Assembly: GCA_023423975.1 (NCBI GenBank)
Contig: JAFAEO010000084.1
Location: 201,908 to 265,907 of the forward strand
DNA length: 64,000 nt
DNA from: Pseudomonadota bacterium
GTDB taxonomy: Bacteria > Pseudomonadota > Gammaproteobacteria > Burkholderiales > Burkholderiaceae_B
Direction: 5' to 3'
Part shown: piece by piece, positions 51,905 to 60,173 of the stretch
Numbering within the stretch: the first letter of the stretch is position 1
How the letters are laid out: the number at the start of each line of letters is the position of its first letter
Translations under genes and position numbers: made by a program
The notes under the pieces: model-generated
Database searches by the model: none
Seen by the model: only the letters and a program-made list of their open reading frames with translations
What the model was told of the DNA's origin: nothing

Positions 51905-52297
51905 ATGGAATCCAGTATCAGGCATTGCCGGGTGGGCCGTGTAGTTAATGCCCGGTTTTTCTGCAATGATGATCTTATTACCGGCATGGAGGATATTTGC
52001 TGCGAGCATGAAATTGCTCAGGGCGTCATCAAAGGCGGGCTTGGCAGTCTGTTCAAATCCAGCCTGGAGATCATGACTGATGAAGGCGTTCCGCGCACTA
52101 TCAATGTTGAAGGGTTCGCGGTGGAAATTCTGAGCATGAACGGACATGTCCGCCGTGATCGCTTAGGGAAAACCGAAGTGGAGCTCTATGGCATTGTGGC
52201 CAATAACGCGGGTGACGTGTTTGCCGGCAGATTCATCAAAGGAGGCTCGCCCGTGTGTATCACGATAGAAGTCATGGTGCAGGAATGGCTGGATTAA
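51905..52297 (+). CDS. Second PPC/DUF296 protein, metal site degenerate
   Basis: 130 residues from ATG 51905 (AGAGG upstream), 32 bases after the first PPC gene. RHCRVGRVVNARFFCNDDLI, CEHEIAQGVIKGGLGSLFKS, VEILSMNGHVRRD and ELYGIVANNAGDVFAGRFIK follow the PPC fold, but the HxHGxL and GGHL positions read ELYGIV and AGRFI, so the histidines are lost. It could form mixed trimers with its neighbour. Last gene of the operon; a terminator follows. Confidence 0.7.
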   Translation: MESSIRHCRVGRVVNARFFCNDDLITGMEDICCEHEIAQGVIKGGLGSLFKSSLEIMTDEGVPRTINVEGFAVEILSMNGHVRRDRLGKTEVELYGIVANNAGDVFAGRFIKGGSPVCITIEVMVQEWLD

Positions 52298-52462
52298 ATC
52301 GGGTGGCTTGATGAGGTCTTCCTGCAGCGATTAAGATTGCATGACTGCAGGCGCCATGGACGGCCCGTTTTGAAGAAAAGTCCTGATTGTTGCGCTACCA
52401 TTTGCCAACAATGGCCCTTGCACTGGCGCATACGGCGGCAATTTCCCGCAAATGCAGGAAAA

Positions 52463-52496
52463 AAATGACGGCAGGGACTGAATCTGCCGCCATTTT
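52463..52496. terminator. Shared terminator between convergent genes
   Basis: Arms AAATGACGGCAG and CTGCCGCCATTT (one mismatch) with a 9-base loop, A-rich on the left and T-rich on the right, so it can work in both directions between the PPC operon and the leftward dehydratase gene. Confidence 0.65.
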
Positions 52497-52555
52497 CAGA
52501 CTGCCGTATTTCTTTATTGCGGAGATCTATATTACTGAGATCTTTATGGCTTGAC

Positions 52556-54073
52556 CTACATTGTCACACCCAACGGCCATGGCGCAAACTCGTTCTGTCC
52601 ATACCCATGCAGTTCGCTCTTGGTTTTTTTGCCTGAGGCCGCATCCAGCATCATGCGATAGATTTTTTCCCCCAGGGTGTCTACCGTTTCTTCACCGCTG
52701 ATGACCGTGCCACAGTTGATATCGATATCTTCTTCCTGGCGCTGCCACAAGGCGTTGTTAGTACTCAGCTTGAGCGAAGGTGAGGGGGTACAGCCGTATG
52801 CCGAGCCGCGACCGGTTGTAAAACAGATCAAATTGGCCCCCGAAGCGACCTGGCCGGTAGCCGATACCGGATCAAAACCTGGTGAGTCCATGAACACCAT
52901 GCCTTTTGCCGTGACTGGCTGCGCATATTCGTAAACGTCATTAAGGTTGGTAGTACCGGCTTTGGCCACCGCGCCCAGTGATTTTTCCAGAATAGTCGTC
53001 AGCCCACCAGCCTTGTTGCCGGCTGACGGATTGTTATTCATTTCGGCAAAATTGCGTTCGCAATAATCTTCCCACCACTTGATGCGGGCAACCAGCTTTT
53101 CTCCCACTTCGCGGCTGACGGCGCGCTGGGTAAGCAGATGCTCTGCACCATAAATTTCGGGCGTTTCCGAAAGAATGGCAGTACCACCGGCGCGTACCAG
53201 GCGATCAACCGCCGCACCCAGCGCCGGATTTGCGGTAATGCCGGAATAACCGTCTGAACCGCCGCATTGCAGGCCCACCGTAAGATGCGACGCAGAGACC
53301 GGCTCACGCTGGACTTGGTTGGCCGCTGGCAGCATGGACTTGACCACCGCAATGCCTTTAGCGACGGTTTTCGCGGTGCCACCGGTATCCTGAATGGTGA
53401 AGGTTTGCAGGTTAACGCTTTCTTTCATGTTGCCGGACGCAAGAATGGCCGAGATCTGATTGGACTCACAGCCCAGGCCAACCATCAGCACAGAATGAAA
53501 ATTGGGATGTTTTGCGTAGCCGACCAGGGTGCGCCTGAGCGTTTCCACAAACAAGCCCTCGGCTGCGTGCCCACAGCCGGTGGCATGGGGTAGGGCAACG
53601 ACACCGTCCACGTTGGGAAAGTCTGCCAGCGCTGCGGGATTGATATCGCGACGGAAATGATCGGCAATAGCTTTGGCAGCCGTCGCCGAACAGTTGACAG
53701 AGGTCAGAATGCCGATGAAGTTGCGCGTAGCAACCCGGCCGTCTGGTCTGACATAACCCATGAACTGGTCGCTATTGTCGTTGACTGGCACATCCTTTGT
53801 ATGGGAGCCGAAGTCGTAATCACGTTCGAAGTCCATCATGGTCATATTGTGCGTATGAATATGCTGGCCGGCACGGATGTCACGGGTCGCCTTGCCGATG
53901 ATTTGATTGTAGCGACGTACCGGGCTGTCTTTTGCGATATCCACGGTGGCGATCTTGTGCCCGGCAGGAACCAGCCCGAGGACGGCGATCCCATCCTCGG
54001 TATTGCCCTGCATCAGCTGTTCAGTTGCAATAATGACATTATCATTGGCATGCAGTCGTATGGTCTTCTTCAT
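52556..54073 (-). CDS. UxaA/GarD-family dehydratase
   Basis: 505 residues. Residues 1-90 are an SAF domain (IRLHANDNVIIATEQLMQGN); the rest is the UxaA/GarD catalytic part: YVRPDGRVATRNFIGILTSV, NVDGVVALPHATGCGHAAEG, GLQCGGSDGYSGITANPALG, and CGTVISGEETVDTLGEKIY. E. coli relatives are altronate and galactarate dehydratases (iron enzymes); sulfolactate lyase is related too, so the substrate is open. It is paired with the FadR-type regulator and divergent from an ABC importer. Confidence 0.85.
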   Translation of the reverse strand: MKKTIRLHANDNVIIATEQLMQGNTEDGIAVLGLVPAGHKIATVDIAKDSPVRRYNQIIGKATRDIRAGQHIHTHNMTMMDFERDYDFGSHTKDVPVNDNSDQFMGYVRPDGRVATRNFIGILTSVNCSATAAKAIADHFRRDINPAALADFPNVDGVVALPHATGCGHAAEGLFVETLRRTLVGYAKHPNFHSVLMVGLGCESNQISAILASGNMKESVNLQTFTIQDTGGTAKTVAKGIAVVKSMLPAANQVQREPVSASHLTVGLQCGGSDGYSGITANPALGAAVDRLVRAGGTAILSETPEIYGAEHLLTQRAVSREVGEKLVARIKWWEDYCERNFAEMNNNPSAGNKAGGLTTILEKSLGAVAKAGTTNLNDVYEYAQPVTAKGMVFMDSPGFDPVSATGQVASGANLICFTTGRGSAYGCTPSPSLKLSTNNALWQRQEEDIDINCGTVISGEETVDTLGEKIYRMMLDAASGKKTKSELHGYGQNEFAPWPLGVTM

Positions 54074-54114
54074 TGGGTTCCTCTGGATCTCACTTTGAAA
54101 TGATGGGTGGTGTA

Positions 54115-55020
54115 TTAGCCGATGATGGCCATCAGACGTTGATGGGCGCGGGTCAAATGGCGTTGCATGGCGGCTTGTGCTTGCAACGGATCGCGATCTT
54201 CAATGGCCTGGCAGATCTGCTCATGTTCCTGCATGGCCGCCCGCCAGGCCTGCTGATCGTCAAAATGCCGGTGCATAGTGCGGGCAATCGGTCGATAACG
54301 CTGATCGAACAGGCCGGTAATGGTCTGCATGACTAGTTGATTGTCTGTGCTTTGTGCCAGTGTCAGATGAAAAAGTCTGTCTGCATCGGCCATGCGGGCA
54401 TTGGTGGATATATCGTTTTGCGCCATGGCCGCTTGCATGTCCGTCAGGCTTTGCCTGAGTTTTTTGCGCAGGCCGGGCGACATGAAGCGGGCCGCTTCGG
54501 CAGCCACGGCAGACTCCAGGAAATAGCGCATCTGATTGACTTCTTTCGGGCTGTCTTCCGCAATGCTGTGCAGATTCAGGGCGGCGTGGGCAAGAGGTGC
54601 ACCATCCAAATTGTCGCCCGGCATACCTTCTGCCAGGGCTTGTTGCCCATTGGCAGCTTTGTCTGCTGTTGCCTGAACCCCAGGCTGAAGCTCGATACGA
54701 GATGCCTTGTTGACGCCCGCCTGATCGACCTGTCCCGCTGACTCGGTTCGCACGGCGCTGTTTTTTACGTAAATACCAGAGCCAATGCGGATTTCGACTT
54801 CATCCTGCAGTTCCAGGACGATCAGTGCTTCGCGTAGCGTTGGCCGCGACACGCCCAACTGCTGGGCGAGTTCTCTTTCGGACGGCAGGCGAGCTCCTGC
54901 AGCGATATCCAGATTTGCAATCACCGTGCGCAATTGCGCAGCAGTTTGCAGATAGGCTCTTGAGGCCACTTTACGCGGTGAAGAGGGGGCGTCGGAAGTC
55001 ATTTTTTCGATTGAAACCAA
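54115..55020 (-). CDS. FadR-type GntR regulator with a long linker
   Basis: 301 residues. Residues 20-88 are the GntR winged helix (GARLPSERELAQQLGVSRPT, LREALIVLELQDEVEIRIGS); residues 160-300 are the FCD effector domain (RYFLESAVAAEAARFM, ADRLFHLTLAQSTDNQLVMQ, HEQICQAIEDRD). Between them lie about 65 Ala/Gln/Gly-rich residues that typical FadR proteins lack. It is 41 bases upstream of the dehydratase gene and divergent from the ABC transporter; two FadR-type operators sit in the gap. Confidence 0.88.
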   Translation of the reverse strand: MVSIEKMTSDAPSSPRKVASRAYLQTAAQLRTVIANLDIAAGARLPSERELAQQLGVSRPTLREALIVLELQDEVEIRIGSGIYVKNSAVRTESAGQVDQAGVNKASRIELQPGVQATADKAANGQQALAEGMPGDNLDGAPLAHAALNLHSIAEDSPKEVNQMRYFLESAVAAEAARFMSPGLRKKLRQSLTDMQAAMAQNDISTNARMADADRLFHLTLAQSTDNQLVMQTITGLFDQRYRPIARTMHRHFDDQQAWRAAMQEHEQICQAIEDRDPLQAQAAMQRHLTRAHQRLMAIIG

Positions 55021-55051
55021 ATTAAATCCAATATAGGTGATTCACCCCGAG

Positions 55052-55113
55052 TGGTCAAACCAATTATGGCGTAAATATGCATTTTATAGGGTTTTCTATA
55101 AGTGGTTTTACCA
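55052..55113. promoter_or_regulatory. Two FadR-type operators between regulator and ABC transporter
   Basis: TGGT-CAA-ACCA (55052-55062) and TGGT-TTT-ACCA (55103-55113) share the extended form AGTGGTNNNACCAATTA, including identical flanks. Their centres are 51 bases apart, about five helical turns. They fit the FadR-subfamily consensus TNGTNNNACNA, so the neighbouring regulator is the likely binder, acting on both divergent promoters. Confidence 0.8.
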
Positions 55114-55165
55114 ATTAGTGCGTGTAGGATGTCTTACTTTTATCACAGTCAAAAGCGGGTCAGAC

Positions 55166-55849
55166 ATGACTTATGAGTTCGATTTCAACTCTGTCTTTGC
55201 CTACTGGCAGTTTTTCCTGGAAGGGGCGCGCACGACGGTTGTCATGTCGTTCTGGTCTACGCTGGCCGGGTTTATTCTTGGCGTCATGTGCGCGATCGCC
55301 CGCAGTTCCTCCATTTCGTGGCTGAGCAAAACGGTCGGCGCCTATGTCGAGGTAATTCGCAATACGCCGCTGATCATCCAAAGCTACTTCCTGATTTTCG
55401 GCATGTCCAGCGTCGGACTGACCATGCCGATTCTGGTTGGCGCCATTCTTGCGCTTGTCATTAATATTACAGCCTATACCTGTGAGATCGTGCGCGCCGG
55501 AATCGAATCGGTGCCGCGCAGCCAGCGAGAAGCAGGCGAGTGCCTGGGCTTATCGCCCTTGCAGGTCTACTGGCATATTATTCTGGTGCCGGCCCTGGAG
55601 CGTGTGTATCCGGCACTGACCAGTCAGTTCATTTTGCTCATGCTGGTTACCAGCGTGCTGTCTGCCGTGGGTACAGAAGATTTGTTCGGCGTGTCAGGGC
55701 AGGTGCAATCGATGACCTTCCGCAATTTCGAAGTATTTATCATTCTCTGGGGGATCTACTTGGCCATGTCCCTGATGGTCCGGGCTATTTTCTGGATGCT
55801 GGCCAAGTTACTTTTTGTACGCAGGCGTCGCCTGGGCACGTTGCTTTGA
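55166..55849 (+). CDS. Polar amino-acid-type ABC permease, first
   Basis: 227 residues from ATG 55166; the longer frame from 55037 covers the operators and is rejected. ARTTVVMSFWSTLAGFILGV starts the membrane part, VIRNTPLIIQSYFLIFGM is characteristic of HisM/GlnP-type permeases, and ESVPRSQREAGECLGLSPLQ is the EAA loop that contacts the ATPase. First gene of the four-gene importer. Confidence 0.92.
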   Translation: MTYEFDFNSVFAYWQFFLEGARTTVVMSFWSTLAGFILGVMCAIARSSSISWLSKTVGAYVEVIRNTPLIIQSYFLIFGMSSVGLTMPILVGAILALVINITAYTCEIVRAGIESVPRSQREAGECLGLSPLQVYWHIILVPALERVYPALTSQFILLMLVTSVLSAVGTEDLFGVSGQVQSMTFRNFEVFIILWGIYLAMSLMVRAIFWMLAKLLFVRRRRLGTLL

Positions 55850-55865
55850 ACCGGAGCGCCGAAAT

Positions 55866-56513
55866 ATGAATCAGGAACAGTTGGTTTTTCTATTGCAGGG
55901 CGCCTGGGGTACTTTTGTACTGTCTGCCCTTACGTTTTTGTTTGCCAGCGTCGTGGGGCTTATGATCGCTCTGATGCGCGTGTCTGCCAATCCTTTTGTC
56001 CGTGGCGCAGCCTTTACCTATATTCAGGCCATTCAGGGTACGCCCCTGCTGGTGTTAATGGGCGTCTGTTTTTACGGCCCGACTATTTTGGGCTTTACGT
56101 CGGTACCGGCGCTGACGGCAGCCGTACTGGCGTTGACGATCCAGTCGTCGGCCTTTCTGGGTGAGATCTGGCGCGGTTGTATTGAATCTGTGCCGAAAAA
56201 CCAGTGGGAAGCAGCCGAATGCCTGGGCTTGAATCGCGTCCAGCGTATGTTCCAGGTTATTTTGCCGCAAGCTTTGCGCATTGCCGTGCCACCCACCGTG
56301 GGGTTTATGGTGCAGATCGTCAAGAATACCTCGATCGCCTCTTTGGTGATCGGCTTTGCCGAGCTGTCCTATAACGCGAAAATACTCAATAACGCGACCT
56401 TCCAGCCATTTCTTTATTTTGGGCTTGCCGCGGTCTTGTATTTCATTATTTGTTATCCACTGTCGCGACTCAGTCTGAAGCTTGAGCGCAAGCTGAATGT
56501 ATCCCGCGGCTGA
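55866..56513 (+). CDS. Polar amino-acid-type ABC permease, second
   Basis: 215 residues from ATG 55866, 16 bases after the first permease. TFVLSALTFLFASVVGLMIA, YIQAIQGTPLLVLMGVCFYG and ESVPKNQWEAAECLGLNRVQ repeat the family features of its partner; the two are expected to form a heterodimer in the inner membrane. Confidence 0.92.
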   Translation: MNQEQLVFLLQGAWGTFVLSALTFLFASVVGLMIALMRVSANPFVRGAAFTYIQAIQGTPLLVLMGVCFYGPTILGFTSVPALTAAVLALTIQSSAFLGEIWRGCIESVPKNQWEAAECLGLNRVQRMFQVILPQALRIAVPPTVGFMVQIVKNTSIASLVIGFAELSYNAKILNNATFQPFLYFGLAAVLYFIICYPLSRLSLKLERKLNVSRG

Positions 56514-56540
56514 AATGCAAAATTACATAAAGGAGCCAAT

Positions 56541-57389
56541 ATGAATTCAGTGCCTTCGCAGCAACCGGTAGCCGAGCTGCCTGTCGGCGCACCTGTCCCG
56601 CCAGACAACGCGCACGCTGGTACACAAGGCTTGGCGCCCGACGGTGAGGCGATCACAGGCGATATTGTGCGGTTGGACAATGTACATAAATGGTTCGGTG
56701 ACAACCATGTGCTTAAGGGTATCGATCTGAGCGTCAAGCCCGGCGAAATTATTGCCATTATCGGCCAGAGCGGATCGGGCAAGAGTACGGCGCTGCGCTG
56801 CATGGATCATCTGGAGCAGATCGATAAGGGGTCGGTGACGGTATGCGGACATACCTTTGGCGCGGATATCCCGAAGTCTGACCTGAAGATGCTGCGCCAG
56901 GATGTCGGCATTGTTTTTCAGAGCTATAACCTGTTCCCGCATTTGACCGTCGAGCGCAATATCACACTTGCGCTGACCTCGGTCAAGAAGATGGGCAAGA
57001 GCCAGGCCAGGGAAATCGCCCAAACGGTACTTGCGCAGGTTGGGCTTTCGGAGAAAAGCCTGATGTATCCGGAACAGCTCTCGGGCGGACAGCAGCAACG
57101 CGTTGCGATTGCCCGTTCATTGGCGATGGGTCCCAAACTCATGCTGTTTGATGAGGTGACTTCTGCGCTGGATCCTCAGCTAACCGGCGAGGTACTGCGC
57201 GTCATTGAAAAGCTGGCACGTGAAGGTATGACGATGGTGCTGGTGACGCACGAAATGGCATTTGCCATGAAGGTAGCACATCGCATTGTTTATATGTATC
57301 AGGGCAAAATCCATGAACAGGGTGGGCCGGATATGCTGCGCAATCCGCAGACCCCTGAATTGAAGCATTTCCTGGATAACGGCCTGTAA
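56541..57389 (+). CDS. Polar amino-acid-type ABC ATPase
   Basis: 282 residues with AAAGGAG upstream. GQSGSGKSTALR (Walker A), LSGGQQQRVAIARSLAMGPK (signature) and LMLFDEVTSALDPQL (Walker B). The first 40 residues are a Pro/Ala/Gly-rich extension absent from most GlnQ/HisP proteins. Drives the importer formed with the two permeases. Confidence 0.93.
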   Translation: MNSVPSQQPVAELPVGAPVPPDNAHAGTQGLAPDGEAITGDIVRLDNVHKWFGDNHVLKGIDLSVKPGEIIAIIGQSGSGKSTALRCMDHLEQIDKGSVTVCGHTFGADIPKSDLKMLRQDVGIVFQSYNLFPHLTVERNITLALTSVKKMGKSQAREIAQTVLAQVGLSEKSLMYPEQLSGGQQQRVAIARSLAMGPKLMLFDEVTSALDPQLTGEVLRVIEKLAREGMTMVLVTHEMAFAMKVAHRIVYMYQGKIHEQGGPDMLRNPQTPELKHFLDNGL

Positions 57390-57413
57390 TCCGGAGTGCG
57401 GCAAATGAAGCTG

Positions 57414-57461
57414 AACGTATCTTTTATTAAACGTACTTTTTATTAAAACGCATCCTTTATT
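57414..57461 (+). repeat. Three tandem 16-bp repeats before the binding-protein gene
   Basis: AACGTATCTTTTATTA (57414), AACGTACTTTTTATTA (57430) and AAACGCATCCTTTATT (57446) follow each other without gaps in the 116-base space between ATPase and binding-protein genes. Possible regulator sites or an internal promoter element. Confidence 0.75.
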
Positions 57462-57505
57462 TTTGTTGATTCGTTAGAAAACAATATTCCACACAGGAGA
57501 CAATC

Positions 57506-58312
57506 ATGACTTATTCGCTCAAACCCGCGCTTGCGGCAATTACCCTGGCCACGGCGCTGCTGGGCACAGCGGCCCCCACCTGTGCCAATACCCTGGAACA
57601 GATCATGCAGCAAAAAGTGCTGCGGGTTGCCATCGATCTGAGCGCGCCCCCTTATGGCATGAAAAGCGAAACCATGAAGGAAGTGGGTTCGGACGTTGAA
57701 ACAGCCAATCTGCTGGCAAAGGACCTGGGCGTGACGCTGCAAATTGTTCCGACTACGCAGGCCAATCGCATTCCATTCCTGCTTACCAACAAGGCCGACA
57801 TTGTGATTTCAAGTTTGTCGATCACGCCGGAGCGGGCAAAGGTAATTGATTTTTCAATCCCCTATGCGGTGATTCAATCTGTGATAGGTGCGCCCAAGGA
57901 TGCCCCTATCAAGGAGATGAAGGATCTGGCAGGAAAAACCGTGGTTACGGCCAGGGGCACCACCAATGATCAGAACGTCACCAAGCTGGCACCACCGGGA
58001 ACCAACATTGTTCGTTTTGAAAACGACGCAACAGCCATTACCGCGATAACCAGCGGACAGGCGAATATTTTTTCAACCGCGCCTTCCATTATTGCTGCGC
58101 TCAATAAAAAGGATCCGGCCAAGGCCCTGGATATCAAGGTTGTGATGTCGACCTCAAAAATGGGTATCGGCATCGCTCGCAACAACCCTGAGTTGAAGGA
58201 AAAAATCAATGAATTGATACGTCAGAATTTGAAAAATGGCCAGTTAAATACCATCTTCAAAAAATATCATGCGACCGATTTGCCGCAGGACGTTTTGGCT
58301 GACGGCAAATAA
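57506..58312 (+). CDS. ABC transporter solute-binding protein, family 3
   Basis: 268 residues with CAGGAG upstream. Signal peptide LAAITLATALLGTAAPTCA; LEQIMQQKVLRVAIDLSAPP, GSDVETANLLAKDLGVTLQI and SSLSITPERAKVIDFSIPYA are the SBP_bac_3 signature. It binds a polar amino acid or related small ligand in the periplasm. In view of the linked dehydratase the ligand may be a hydroxy- or amino-acid that the dehydratase pathway handles (inference). Confidence 0.92.
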   Translation: MTYSLKPALAAITLATALLGTAAPTCANTLEQIMQQKVLRVAIDLSAPPYGMKSETMKEVGSDVETANLLAKDLGVTLQIVPTTQANRIPFLLTNKADIVISSLSITPERAKVIDFSIPYAVIQSVIGAPKDAPIKEMKDLAGKTVVTARGTTNDQNVTKLAPPGTNIVRFENDATAITAITSGQANIFSTAPSIIAALNKKDPAKALDIKVVMSTSKMGIGIARNNPELKEKINELIRQNLKNGQLNTIFKKYHATDLPQDVLADGK

Positions 58313-58343
58313 CAAACGGGCGCTGTGTTAGCGCCTGTTTGTT
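58311..58343. terminator. Shared terminator between binding protein and LysR genes
   Basis: 14-base arms AACAAACGGGCGCT and AGCGCCTGTTTGTT (one G-T pair) around GTGTT, lying exactly between the two convergent stop codons. Confidence 0.8.
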
Positions 58344-59275
58344 CAAAGTGCAGCTACGGGTGGCGTGTGTACCGCATCCCAGTAACCGTCTGAAGCGTAG
58401 TGCTGCTTGAGCATATCAATAAAGCTACGGGTACGTTGCGGCAGGTGCTTGCGATTTGGCAATACGGCGTAGATCCCGTTGGGTGAGGTTGCATAATCGT
58501 CCAGGACCGTGACCAGGCGACCGGCATTCAGGTCGGCTTGCACTTCCCACAAGGAGCGCCACGACAGGCCAAAGCCATGCAATGCCCATTCGTGCAGGAC
58601 ACTGCCATCGGAGCATGCCAGGCGGCCTGCAGGTTTGAAGGCGCGCGTGCCGCCTTTTTCGCGGAACAGCCACCCTTTGCTCTGGCTGCCTTGCGGGCCG
58701 AAAGAGAGACATTCATGTTTGACCAGATCCGCCGGTGTTTTGGGTGTGCCGTACCGTTTCAGATAGGCAGGCGCGGCCACTACAACTCGGCGGTTGTCGG
58801 CCAGCTTTAACGCAATCAGTTGGGAGTCTGGCAGATCGCCGATGCGGATGGCGCAATCATATTGTTCTTCGAACATGTCGATGATTCTGTCGGTCAGATC
58901 CAGTGTCACGCGGATGTCGGGATGAAGCCGGCAAAAATCCGGAATGTGCGGCGCCACGTGCTGTCTCCCGAAGCCGGCAGGCGCTGTCAGTCGCAATGGG
59001 CCGGCAATTTTTACCTTGCCCTGTGTAATCTGGCTCTCGGTTTCTGCCAGGTCCTTGAGAATGCGCTGAGCTTCTTCGACGAAGGCGTGGCCTTCTGGGG
59101 TAAGGGTGAGCTTGCGGGTAGAACGAATCAGCAGTTTGACCCCAAGGCGCTCTTCCAGCGCATCAATGCGTCGCCCCATCATGGCTGGGGCAATGCCATG
59201 CTGCTTGGCGGCAGCCGACAGGGTGCCAAGCGTGGCAACTGCGACAAAACTTTCCAGTTGGGTGAAGCGATCCAT
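58343..59275 (-). CDS. LysR-family transcriptional regulator
   Basis: 310 residues. FTQLESFVAVATLGTLSAAA, MMGRRIDALEERLGVKLLIR and TRKLTLTPEGHAFVEEAQRI form the HTH and linker; the effector domain follows (FGRQHVAPHIPDFCRLHPDI). It belongs to the group with a C-terminal AVLPNRKHLPQRTRSFIDML. The neighbours do not show its target; the upstream gap to 59349 is on its own promoter side. Confidence 0.9.
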   Translation of the reverse strand: MDRFTQLESFVAVATLGTLSAAAKQHGIAPAMMGRRIDALEERLGVKLLIRSTRKLTLTPEGHAFVEEAQRILKDLAETESQITQGKVKIAGPLRLTAPAGFGRQHVAPHIPDFCRLHPDIRVTLDLTDRIIDMFEEQYDCAIRIGDLPDSQLIALKLADNRRVVVAAPAYLKRYGTPKTPADLVKHECLSFGPQGSQSKGWLFREKGGTRAFKPAGRLACSDGSVLHEWALHGFGLSWRSLWEVQADLNAGRLVTVLDDYATSPNGIYAVLPNRKHLPQRTRSFIDMLKQHYASDGYWDAVHTPPVAAL

Positions 59276-59348
59276 GGCTTGTGCGTCTTGAGTCTGGGTA
59301 AATGAACAATCCGCTCATTGTACCTGCGAATGGCGACACACTGCGAGA

Positions 59349-60134
59349 TCAGTAGCGGTAAGGGCTGTGCATTGAGAAGGTCCAGTCACGGCGTCCTGTT
59401 TCACTGGCATCCGGCGCGTAGGTCTGTTCGCTGAAAGTGGCCTCGCCATTGCGATTGACCGCAATAATGGACGAGCAGCGAGTGCCATAGGTCTCGCTGA
59501 CGATAAATGGGCTGCTCAATAGCCGCTCGCGTTCCAACGGAATGCCGGTGGCGGGCAGGGCGTCGTCGGGCGCAGGGGTCGTGTCTTTAAGCAGCGTAAA
59601 TACCTGTTGCAGGGCATCTGGACAGCAGTCGGGTGTGAGTGCATCCAGGCCGCGACGCAGGCGTTCGGCCTTGGGCCAGGGCGTATCCAGCAGATGATTG
59701 GACAGAATGTAGCTGCCATGCGCCAGTTTTTGCGGCGGCGAAGCCTGCCGGTTACCGGTGTAGTAAACCTCGTTGACATCACCCACGATCAGATTGAAGC
59801 CATTGTAGTCGTTGCCGGTTTTCCAGACCTGAGCAGCGTAGTCGGCGGCGCTCATATCTCCATCTACAAAATTGCTCACCAGCAGGCCGCGTGTGGGGGC
59901 CTGCGGGATAAAGCCCGAAGGATCACGAAAATTGGTCAGCATGGCAAAACGACCGTTTCTGTTGATTGCCAACCATGTGCCGCCGCCGCTCAGATCCAGT
60001 CCGGAGAAAATATCAGGGTTGGCATCCCACGGCGCAGCGGGCTGCGCCGGCCTGGCGTGAAATTCGTCACGATTGGCGGCGATATACAGTGGCCAGTCGG
60101 GATCTTTGGCAATGGACAAATAGATAATGCACAT
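59349..60134 (-). CDS. NRDE/TANGO2-family protein
   Basis: 261 residues. MCIIYLSIAKDPDWPLYIAA then NRDEFHARPAQPAAPW has the name-giving NRDE motif after an N-terminal Cys that suggests an Ntn-hydrolase-like fold; DLSGGGTWLAINRNGRFAML and YGTRCSSIIAVNRNG are also typical. TANGO2-type proteins are linked to haem or lipid handling in eukaryotes; the bacterial role is unsettled. Confidence 0.9.
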   Translation of the reverse strand: MCIIYLSIAKDPDWPLYIAANRDEFHARPAQPAAPWDANPDIFSGLDLSGGGTWLAINRNGRFAMLTNFRDPSGFIPQAPTRGLLVSNFVDGDMSAADYAAQVWKTGNDYNGFNLIVGDVNEVYYTGNRQASPPQKLAHGSYILSNHLLDTPWPKAERLRRGLDALTPDCCPDALQQVFTLLKDTTPAPDDALPATGIPLERERLLSSPFIVSETYGTRCSSIIAVNRNGEATFSEQTYAPDASETGRRDWTFSMHSPYRY

Positions 60135-60173
60135 GGAAAGCGTCCTTCATGAAACAATGATTTCGGGTTGTGA

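Noticed and set aside
55037..55165. N-terminal extension of the first ABC permease
   Set aside because: It covers both operators and the promoter region and does not resemble the family's N-terminus.
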